From: Hyaloscypha bicolor E
Lineage: Eukaryota; Ascomycota; Leotiomycetes; Helotiales; Hyaloscyphaceae
Length of the DNA stretch: 64,000 nt
Assembly: GCF_002865645.1 (NCBI RefSeq)
Contig: NW_020194685.1
Location: 372,001-436,000 of the forward strand
Reading direction: 5' to 3'
Positions 49,001 through 57,920 of the stretch are shown piece after piece. Numbering within the stretch: position 1 is the stretch's first letter; each line of letters starts with the position of its first letter. Both the position numbers and the translations under genes were made by a program. The notes beneath the pieces are model-generated. The model was not told the DNA's origin. It searched no databases and worked only from the letters and a program-made list of their open reading frames with translations.

Positions 49001-49122
49001 TACACCTTAGTGTCATATTGACGCCCTCGTAAAGTATAAAGAGTTCTGATGAACCTCTTCGTTACTTTGATCTACCATTCAATCCTAATCTGTTCAAGAA
49101 TAGTTGATACTCCATCATCATC
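46094..49122. other. Mostly gene-free stretch
   Basis: Moderately AT-rich. Apart from the 47453-47947 minus-strand frame and an unrecognised 150-codon plus-strand frame (48536-48988) I see no gene. No repeats or RNA genes were recognised. Confidence 0.35.
47453..47947 (-). CDS. Unrecognised ORF, 164 codons
   Basis: ATG at 47947 to a stop at 47453. The second half (IIASRDDEAICPSKLSP, AWSLNAVERRCACNI, DPGYDVFTFRLYG) looks protein-like. The first half may contain an intron (GTGAGAAG near 47809 to an AG near 47757), which would move the following exon into another frame. No family recognised. It could be a fragment or a chance frame. Confidence 0.2.
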   Translation of the reverse strand: MLYAVWSSYNEILGVTGTCFTCNNIPRMILIVVSLQEIYNGLFMKCHTGEKWEASFNLDVIIILRLIHFPLSERYATYTAVIGTSKKCHFFLPFCQKTISEKERPIIASRDDEAICPSKLSPSKDFKAWSLNAVERRCACNIMSNDPGYDVFTFRLYGSGEFLA

Positions 49123-50686
49123 ATGCTGATCCCTAAAGCGGCCTGGACGCTCGTTGTACCCATTCTCGCTAGTGCTGCGGCGGTCAATAAGCACACAAAA
49201 CTGCAAGAGTGCCTGACAGCCGAAGGAATTCCTGGGCCCGCAAATTTGACCTTTACTATCACACCCTTCAACTTGCGTCTCCCCTTCACCCCCGTGGCAG
49301 TGGCCGTGCCAACTACACTGGCATAAGTGCAAGCTTCTGTCAAGTGTGGTGTCAAGGCTGGCTTGAAGATCAACCCAAAATCTGGAGGACACAGCTACGC
49401 AGCTCACAGCCTCGGAGGAGAAGATGGCCACTTCATGATTGATTTGAAGTACTGGAACAGTGTGGTTGTTGACAATACAACATATATTGCAACAGTTGGC
49501 CCAGCGGGTAGACTTGGAAATATTGCACAATCTCTTTATGCTCAAGGCAAACGTGCTTTCAGTCATGGAACATGCCCGGGGTAAGGCAATCGTATCCTCC
49601 CCATTTCTGCAGCATCTAATATTTTTAGTGTTGGTGTTGGAGGGCATGTCTTGCACGGTGGTTATGGTCACGCATCTCATTCTTGGGGTCTTGCACTTGA
49701 TGCTCTGGTCGAAGCGCAAGTCGTTCTTGCCGACGGAAGTGTTGTAATTGCTTCCAATACCTCGAACTTTGATCTTTTCTGGGCTCTCCGTGGGGCTGGA
49801 TCCTCATACGGCATCGTCACTCAATACAAGTTCGAAACAAAACCCGCAATTGACCAACTCATCAATTGGGATCTCAAATATGTCTGGACCAAAGCTCAAG
49901 CTCGTCAGGTGTTGGATGTTTTCCAAGCATATGCCAATAGCACTGACCTACCCAGAGAAATGAGCGCTCGGCTTTTTATCGCTGCCAGCGGCGTTAATTT
50001 CTGGGGAGTTTATCAGGGGACACAGGCTCAGTTTGATCCAATTTTCAACGCACTTCTTGCGAAAATCCCTGGAACACCTCAGACCTCGAACATATTTTCC
50101 TCTGACTGGATTGGTTCCATCAAACAATGGGCTTTCATGGACATAACAATGCCGCTCGACTATGACATTCATGAAGTAAGTCTAACATTTTCTCGTTTTT
50201 CTGTTCATGCACTGACATGTCCTCCAGAACTTCTATTCCAAGTCGATGATGACCAACTGGATTTCGGCTCCTGAACTTGACAAGTTCACTGACTACTGGT
50301 ATAGCGTTGCTAACAGTAATACTCGCGACTGGTACTGCATCATCGATCTCCATGGGGGCCCAACCTCAGCAATCACAGCCGTGCCCCACGATAGCACCTC
50401 TTATGCTCACCGCAACGCTCTCTGGAAATTCGAGCTCTACGACCGTGTTGCTAACAATGTGGCATACCCTGCTGGTGGCCAAAATTTTCTGAATGGTTGG
50501 GTTGATACTGTCAAGACCACTTACCCCGGGACGCTGGGCATGTATATCAACTACGCCGATCCTGGATTGACTAAACATGAGGCACATACTGAGTATTGGC
50601 TGGACAATTACGAGAAGCTGTCCAAGATCAAGACAAAGTACGATCCATATCAGGTGTTCATGAACCCTCAATCTGTCAATTCTTAA
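49123..50686 (+). pseudogene. AA7 FAD-linked oligosaccharide oxidase, one nonsense codon
   Basis: Secreted flavoprotein of the berberine-bridge/glucooligosaccharide oxidase family, which oxidises sugar reducing ends to lactones with release of H2O2. Three exons: 49123-49580, 49629-50175 and 50228-50686, summing to 488 codons, normal length. MLIPKAAWTLVVPILASAAA is a signal peptide. Both expected covalent FAD-anchor residues are present: His90 in KSGGHSYA and Cys151 in SHGTCPGVGVGGH. GLALDALVEAQVVLADGS and FDLFWALRGAGSSYGIVT are the FAD-binding PCMH signatures; YWLDNYEKL and YDPYQVFMNPQSV close the family C-terminus. The only break is TAA at 49324-49326 (codon 68), where relatives commonly have Gln or His before IQAAV; CAA-to-TAA explains it. 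Introns and everything downstream are intact, so this is a very young pseudogene, a readthrough case, or a sequencing error. Confidence 0.9.
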
Positions 50687-51640
50687 ACGGTTCGATGATG
50701 CACAGCTGAGAAGCAATTGAGAGTCTCAAAATGGTTTCTCTCATGTTGATGAATATGTCAGTGTTAGGAAGGCGGGTCGCATTTGGTAATTAGCTATCAA
50801 AAGTAACTTGAATAACAGTGTTCTTCACTTTCAATTATGTCAAGAATGCCTGTGATACGACGTTCATATTCTATTTTAACACAATGTATTAAAGGTCAAA
50901 ACTAGAGTGCAAATTAATTTCCAAGAACCATCACCACGGCCTTGGTTAGAACCGGAATGCTACTTGGCCATGGGTAAGCTCTCTAGAGATTCAAATATCC
51001 TTAAAGTGTTGGCAGGGTCGAAAATTTGGTCGTCGGAACATCGCTGCTCGTTTCCAAGAATAGGCCCCGCCGAATCCGGAGTCGAAGCAGGTCGATAGGC
51101 TCACTATTTACCCGGCACGTGGTTACCCTCAAGGTATCTACTCGCGGCCCACAATAATCGTTGGAAGGGCTCCCGGAAGTCTGGAAACTGCGTTCCGAAG
51201 GCACTCTCATATCTCCCAATTCGGTAGTGCTTCTTCGTATTCATCGGCCGTTTCTTCAGTCCGACTCCTCAAATGGAGACTTGGTTTCTTCCCCTCTCGG
51301 GAATCTCGGATGATTCTTCTCTGCATAGTGCTTGCATGCTCGATTCCGGATTTGGTTCACCGACCTTCTCTCACTGATAAGTCATATGGAAAATATGCTC
51401 TCTATTCTTAAGGAATACCGACCGCACGGCTTCACTTTCGTCCCCACTTTTCACGCTCTTCCACACTTAGTTTCAATTTCCACAGTGAAGACAATCTGAT
51501 AAGATACTTGTAAATATTGAGAGGTCAACATTTTGATCCCTTCTTCTTTTTGTCTGCGTTTGTTTATTCTTTCCCGCTCGGGAGGCCTAGAAACCCATGT
51601 ACTTTGTAAGGAACCCCGCATTGCAGGGCGCACTCCGAGG
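50687..51640. other. No gene supported
   Basis: 3' flank of the oxidase followed by normal-composition DNA with only short open frames (50907-51098, 51001-51219, 51451-51633). Confidence 0.4.
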
Positions 51641-51687
51641 AATAACCGGCTGGCTGATCCAGCTTTAGGTTATTTATCGTTCAGCTA

Positions 51688-51712
51688 ATCTTAGTTGTGT
51701 AATAACTAAGAT
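51688..51712. repeat. Perfect 9-bp stem-loop
   Basis: ATCTTAGTT and AACTAAGAT around a 7-base loop. It lies about 40 bases from a tRNA-like T-arm sequence and may be part of the same short element. Confidence 0.6.
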
Positions 51713-51751
51713 CAAGCCAGGGGGAGGTATCATGCCACCAGGAGCCACATA

Positions 51752-51768
51752 TCGGGAATCGAACCCGA
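51752..51768 (-). promoter_or_regulatory. tRNA-like T-arm / Pol III B box
   Basis: On the minus strand, TCGGGTTCGATTCCCGA forms a perfect 5-bp T-stem around TTCGATT and contains GGTTCGATTCC, the RNA polymerase III B-box consensus. Upstream on the same strand TGGCTAGCCG resembles an A box. No acceptor or anticodon stem can be drawn, so this is not a tRNA; it could be the head of a tRNA-derived SINE. Confidence 0.4.
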
Positions 51769-52815
51769 CCTACTAGATCACTTGCACCCTTTATTTTAGT
51801 TTAACGGCTAGCCAAGTACAGGTCTCGACTCTATATAATTAGGGAGAAGTCATACTCTCCGTCTGCCATGTCTTATATTATCTCAATACCTAATTTTCCT
51901 ATTCTGATTCTGTTTCCCACTCCATATCTCTGTCCGGTCCCAGACAGTTGATCCCGTCCGCCTCAGGTTCAGGATCTACCTCTCTTATACTCGGGGATCT
52001 CTACAGGAACCTTGGCCCGCGAATAATGCTCAGTTATTGCGGGGATTCTCCCTATCTCTCTTCAAACTCTATCGGGTTCATTTCCCGGTCTTGGTATCTC
52101 TCTGGTACGCAAGCTACCCGGTCTACTAGAACCTGGTTCTTGATTGCCTCTCTATAGTTATTTCTGGTCATATCTGGTTCCCGTAATCTATAGTTGGATA
52201 CAAAGAAGTATAACAGGAAGTTTTTTCAAATATACCATATTATAGTTTGGCAAAGAACCTTCTACCTTCTATCTTTAGGATCTTTAGTCCGGAACATGCT
52301 AAAGGCCATAAAGATAATGAATTTATTGACCGTTTTCTGGGGAACAAGCCTTATTTCTTGTCCTGTATTCCCTAGACCTGTTAGGATCAAGTCAAGCTCT
52401 TCCCAGATAGCTTTCGCAATTATATACTCTAGCCATATATATCATATTATTAGATCTATCCTATAGATCGGGCATATTTGGAGTTCTTCTATTAGCTAGT
52501 CCAGGTCTTTTCCTGTTCTTATTCTATTATGCAACAAGTGCCATATCAAATCGCCTGCCTTAGGGACCCTGAACTCGGTACTTGCAGCTTTCCATAGTTA
52601 TCCCGGGGACTTTACTATTCCGGTTAGCCTTTGCAACGCTACAAGTGGTCTTGTGGTTCTGCTACTAAAGTCAATGCTCGAAAGCTTTCGATCTATTAGT
52701 ACCTCATATGCTCTTGTAAACCCCCAGGTTTGGGAGCTCTCCTTTCCGTCATCTGCTTTACGTCTAAAGATAAAGCTTAGTAACCGGCTGGCTGATAAGG
52801 GTCCTCGCATCAGGT

Positions 52816-53473
52816 ATCTATAAAGGCCTATTCCCCAATACGAGCGGTTTACCAATGGGAAAGGGAGGGGGGGTCCCCATTGCCCAATCGCGCGCTACGA
52901 TTAGTCAATAGGAGGGGAATACGAGTCGGGATACCGATTACCCAATCGGGAAATGTTTCGGTTTCGGTATTTATAAAAATTAAAGATATATTAATGCATT
53001 TCATACTCTCCCCCCCCTCCCTACTTCGCCCCCTACTTTCTTGCTCTCACACTACGCCTAGGGGCTACCCTGGCTCTTTTTGCTCCCTTTTTGACTTAGT
53101 AATTAGCCAACTGCGGACGTCCGGGGTCACATGACCGCACCACGTAACCAGAGAGACAAAATCTCTACTATACTGCGTCTAGGGTTGGGGATATGCTTAA
53201 GAGTACTTTTAATAAGGCTATACTATGGCATAAATGGTGATTCTTAAGTAAAGGGAGGCATATAGGGGTAAAGATATATTTAGGGCAGACTAGTAGATTT
53301 ATTAGTTTCAGCCCCTTAAGGCCGAGACCCAAATATTATGCGATTATCAAATCGGGACCCACTGTGGGTCCCGAATCGTATCCAACCTCCTATTACTAAA
53401 TGGGGACACCCGATTAGGCAATCGGTGGGCCGATTGCGCTATGGCTCGTCTTGGGGAATGGGCCTTTACAGAT
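52816..53473. repeat. Element bounded by 30-bp inverted repeats
   Basis: The left arm 52816-52845 and right arm 53444-53473 match at 27 of 30 positions in inverted orientation (core GGGGAATRGGCCTTTA in the right-arm sense). Inside, short palindromic motifs recur: CAATCGG-TGGG-CCGATTG at 53419-53436, and ACCGATTACCCAATCGGG near 52932. An 11-bp-arm perfect palindrome sits at 53352-53374 (TCGGGACCCAC, T, GTGGGTCCCGA). About 660 bp without a coding region fits a non-autonomous element or the end structure of a larger one. Confidence 0.6.
53352..53374. repeat. Perfect palindrome with 11-bp arms
   Basis: TCGGGACCCAC and GTGGGTCCCGA around a single T. One of the strongest hairpins in the window. 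Confidence 0.8.
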
Positions 53474-53657
53474 CGCGAATTCCTGACAGGTCTGCCCGTA
53501 GCCCGGAATCGCTCTTAGGATTCTTCACTGCACCTTACACTGTGTTATCTCGAGGAGGTACTAGCTTCTCGTCTGACAACATTTCTTCTATCAGAGCAAG
53601 CTGCAGAGCCACTATTATCGTGTTAGCAAGTTTCAAAGACTTCCGAGCATTGCTCTC

Positions 53658-56600
53658 TCAATATTTGAGTGATAAACAAACCTGAAGACGCTCAACATCT
53701 CCGGCTTGACTATCTCCACGCGGAGAAAATAACAAACTAGCCAAATCCTTTTTGGACTTCTGGATTTCCATCACTCGCTAGACGGTATGTCAGCCCCTTT
53801 TCTCAATTTTCCGTTTACTAGATGGCAGAACTCGCCTCTTCAAATGTATCCCTCACGAAGAAGCGAACTGTCGTAACCTCTTTCTTCTGGCCAATCCTGT
53901 GTATTCGTGCTAATGCCTGCTCCTCAATTGTTGGGTTCCTGGATTGGACGTCAGCAAGACGCTCCTAATCGGTCGTAAGGGGAAACTGATACCAATGAGG
54001 CTCCATGAGGTAGGCGTAAGAGGCTTCAGTCAGCGTCAAACTAGAGTCCATGAGCATTATGTCAACAATGTAAACAATTTCCCTCAAGACTCACCCAACA
54101 GCTCCACAGGACAGTGTGAGAATCATGACCCTGATTAACGGGTCTTTCCGAAACCTTTCGATGATAGCTTGCCTATTTTTCTGCGGGACTTTGCCATCAA
54201 AGCGCAGATATTGGATATTAGCTTGCTTGAGGCCGGCTTCGACGACTTCGAGAGTCATTCTCCATGACGAGAATACAAGACTAGGACGTCACAGAATAAG
54301 CGGGAGACATATCCATCGCAGTTTGGAACTCACCACTTCACATCGGCTTGTTGGGTCTGGAGCTGCGTCACTAGGGACGTAACCTTTGAGGGAAGGTTGA
54401 TTAAAGAGGTCTGGTAATCTTCCATAAGGGGTATTGGAGGGGCTGCTTCCTCGGGCTCTGTACGACTCGTAGAAACTGGCGCAGTGGTATGGGACGTGGT
54501 GTGCCCGCACGAGATGGGTTTTGAGCCCCTGTGGAGGCGTTGTGTGCATTCGGAGCAGATGAATCTCAGGCATTCAGAGAACCGAGGCTGCGTCTGGGTC
54601 TCAGGCTCACTTAGTAGAGTTTCTGTCACATCGAGTGATGATGAACAGAACTGGCAAATTATGGATCCGACTTCAAGCTGAAAGTCGAAAGCTTGCTGCG
54701 CGACTTCCGCCCATTTGATTTGCCCTTCCGAACCAACTTCGGCAGCGGTATTGTCGTAACGCGAGTGGTATTGAAGTCCCATATTACAAATCATACGCAG
54801 CGAGTTGATTTGCTGGATAATATTAACACAGGTAGTGGAATTAGATCTGTCAGTGCCTTGGGGAGTAGTTTCTTTGAAATTTGCGATCGTTCGGCTCTTT
54901 ATTTCGTCATAGAGTGCTCTTTCGTCGACGTTAAACTCCACGACGCATTTCAGGTCTCGCCTTGGGGGCAAGTTGATGGTTTCCTTTGGCCTCCGCAGCA
55001 GAAGGCATCCAGATAATCGCTGAAGTCTCCTGACGGCTTCCTCTACTTCCCCGACTCCGCCTGTCTTCCACAAAAGAGTTATATCGGCTTCAAACCTCCC
55101 TGTGTCACCGTATGGGTGCGCTTGAAGGAATTTCAAAAGAGCTACAAGATCTCCAAGGCGATTCTGAATTGGAGTTCCTGTCACTGCCCATCGGGAAGAA
55201 GCGGGAAGAGAACATATCGCCTTGGCCATTTGCGACCCGCTATTGCGAATGATGTGTGCTGTATCTGTTAGTGTAGATGCAAGATGCCGCTGTGAGATAT
55301 GACGCTACCTTCATCAAGGATCACACGTTTCCAGTGGGTTGAAAAAAGGATGGACATCTCAGCCTGGTTTCCATTTCTCCATTCAGCTGACACGGTATGG
55401 TAAGTCGTCAATACCAAATTGTAGCTGTGTAATTCAGAGATTTTGGTCAAACGAGACTTGCCATGATGACGGCCCCATGTTAGACGAGATTTCACAACAT
55501 GTCTGATTGAATTAGAGTGACGTCATTCAAAGTGGAGTAAGAATGGATGAAGGACACAATGTACAAGACTTACTGTGATAGTTGCTCTTCCCAGCTGTCG
55601 AGCACTTGATAGCAAGTTAAAATTTCCACAAAGTCAGGGAATGGGAAGGTGATTACCTGGTGGAGGCACTATGACAAGTGTGGTCATGTTTGATAAATCT
55701 TCACCAATACTGCTATGCATCACAAAGTCCCCATAGCGATACCCTTTTAAGTCTGTGGCAATCAGGGCTATCATGCTCAATGTTTTGCCAAGCCCCATGG
55801 GATCTGCGATGATGCCCCCAAAAAATTGTGGTGGCTCCTCAGTTTGATAAGCACCCGAGATCCTGTTGATGAAGCTTTCACGCACTGTTAGATTTAAGGC
55901 TTATTGGAAGATGAAGTGGGAACCCACCAATAGCCTTGGCTAGTTTTCTTCATTTCCCAGATATCCGGAGTTTGGCCATTAAAAGCCCATCCCTGCTCTC
56001 TCTGCAGCATAAAAGTCAGAGCTTGTTTTTGATGTCTTGGAAAGAATTAGCAAAGTTGACATCGTCATCAAGTTATCTTTACCGTTCAAGATCGGCTAGA
56101 ATCGCGTCTGGCTGGGGAGCTTCTAGTAGATCTTCCTGAGAATCGAGAATGGCGAGAATATCTGGTTGTTGAGGGGCTTCTTCCAAGTTAAAGGCCCCAA
56201 TCGGATCCCCTTGCAATCCCAATTTCGATGTCATTGGGCAAGACCCCAGGTCCATGGAGGAAAGTCGGTGGGGATTACAATACCTAACATCTAATTCGCA
56301 GCCTCGAGGGTCTTGCAAATATATGTCATGGTCCTGGAAAAAGCTGCCAACATCCTCACAGAGACAGGCCGACCCGTAGATAATAATCAAGAGCGAACAC
56401 GGCCTCATGCAAGGCAGACGTCTCCTCAGATTTGGATGCACTACTTGTTCATCTCCAAACTTACACTTCACTTGAAGCGTGAGAGATGTCTCGTCGAGGA
56501 GTGCCTGCAATAGTTCAGTATGCTGCTGGTTTGAGATGGTGCCACTGAAGTCGGTATCGGAAGAGGAGCCGAATTTGGAGGACGTATCAAGTCTGACGGC

Positions 56601-57484
56601 GTGAGTGGAAGAGCCTAGCTGTTGATAACTCCCAGAAGGAAGTTGGCATTCTCCCGCAATGCCTAGAACCTGTCGTCTCATAAGTAAGCGGATGGGCCCT
56701 CTTGAGAGAATTTGTACGTTCTCACCATGCCAAAACAGATGAACTCGTCCCCGTCAGCTCTAGAAGGCGTTTGCACGAGCCCATTTGTCCCATTGTTTGT
56801 ACATGATATATTCGAACCTAAACTGACTGTTTGATTTGCTTGGGTTGCCACCACCATCTGTGTCTGGAACGGGACTTCCGTACTGAGCGCATTCGATCGA
56901 ATAGGCTCCAACGACTGTACACTTGGCATGGCTCCATAGGAATAAACCTTGGCAGAATAATTTGGCGCCGGTTCAAAATGCAAGGCAGCCACCCGTGAGT
57001 GATGATCGAGCTGTCTGCGGTTGGTCCAAGAAGTATTTAGATCTGGTTGAGCTTGGCCAAGGCGACCACCAATGTTCCAGTCCATGCACTGCGGCATAGA
57101 GTATTCGTGAGCTGTCGTGACTGTGTTCCAGCTTTCCCTAACCATCACCGGAAAAGATCCATAGCTTGGAGCTAAGAACGGGGAAGGGGACAGATTTTGG
57201 TCGTTCATGCTTTGCCATCTTGTATCGACACCGTGGTTTCCCTGAGCGAGCCGATTACTCTTGCTCCAGGAGCTGGTTTCGGGCTGGCTTAGGGCCGGCA
57301 ATGGATTCAAATTGAATTGAGTTGCAAATCCTCCGCCACTGTCGTTGGCCCAGACCAATTCACCTGCGGACCGTGGAGCGGGTGTCGTAGACGGCTTCCA
57401 GGTTGCTGCCGAGCCGGTTGGGTCACTTTGTGTCGCCTCCAAGCGCCGACGTTTTGCACCTTCGGGGATGAAGTGATTCTCCAT
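53658..57484 (-). CDS. SNF2-family ATPase/helicase (RAD5/RAD16-SMARCA3-like)
   Basis: Predicted nuclear DNA-dependent ATPase of the SNF2 superfamily. Eleven exons: 57484-56726, 56669-56083, 56035-55928, 55874-55657, 55604-55574, 55502-55309, 55258-54334, 54280-54095, 54040-53993, 53938-53836, 53777-53658, totalling 1092 residues. Residues 1-450 are a disordered Ser/Pro/Gln-rich region with a nuclear-type GAKRRRLE near the start. Then GGIIADPMGLGKT (Walker A, about 505-516), LVIVPPPVLDSWEEQL, YNLVLTTYHTVSAEW, ILDEAHIIRN (DEAH 631-634, split by an intron), WAVTGTPIQNR, a Cys-rich RING-like insert (CQFCSSS and CSECTQRL), and the second helicase lobe VFSSWRMTLE, LRFDGKV, LTEASYAYLMEPHWNP and ARIHRIGQKKEVTTVRF (about 1029-1045). 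Exon 5 has 31 bases and the last intron appears to be GC-AG. The translation start is the first in-frame ATG. It shares a promoter region with the NLR gene. Confidence 0.93.
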
Positions 57485-57920
57485 GGCTTGAGCGGCGTAG
57501 TCTTCGCTATGCCAGTTTCTCGCGTTAGTCAATGCGATACGAGCCTCACTGATGAGCTGTGAGCGGAGGCTGGAGAATGGCTTTCTTTTTCATCAGTGAG
57601 CCTCACGGTTCGCCTCGGCGTTTTCACGTGAAGATGCGACGTGCACAGCCCCTCTTGGTTGCTGAACAGCGCATTGTGGCGCTGGAGTGGACCTATTACC
57701 ACCCGCCGAGATATTGTTTTGGTTGGGCTTCCGTGGCGTTGGGTAGCGCTTTAATGCAGTGTAACTGTGCAACGAGGTTTTTGAAGGGGCGGTGTATTCC
57801 AGGAAACTTCGGTGCGTAACGTGATCTAACGACATCTCATTTCTCCTGCCCTGCCCCCTCCTGTCATCTGTCTTTCTGCTTCTGAGACTTTATTCCCTTT
57901 CAATTGCACGTCGGGTAACG
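57485..57920. promoter_or_regulatory. Bidirectional promoter between SNF2 and NLR genes
   Basis: The start codons lie 436 bases apart, head-to-head. The gap carries a perfect 11-bp inverted repeat, CTCACTGATGA (57545-57555) and TCATCAGTGAG (57590-57600), separated by 34 bases, which could bind a dimeric regulator. CT-rich sequence precedes the NLR start (57840-57900). Confidence 0.5.

Larger units (their letters stand above)
51641..52815. other. Transposon-like relic, unassigned
   Basis: Composition is intermediate between gene DNA and RIP islands. The minus strand has scattered open segments (85 codons at 52598-52855), but no reverse transcriptase, integrase or transposase motif could be read. 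Confidence 0.3.

Noticed and set aside
51740..51830. Possible tRNA on the minus strand
   Set aside because: The T-arm is perfect but no anticodon stem or acceptor stem forms; kept only as a Pol III-like box.
53352..53405. Helitron 3' end (hairpin followed by CTAA)
   Set aside because: The hairpin is about 20 bases from CTAA rather than the usual 10-12, and the following base is A rather than T. No RepHel-type gene was seen.
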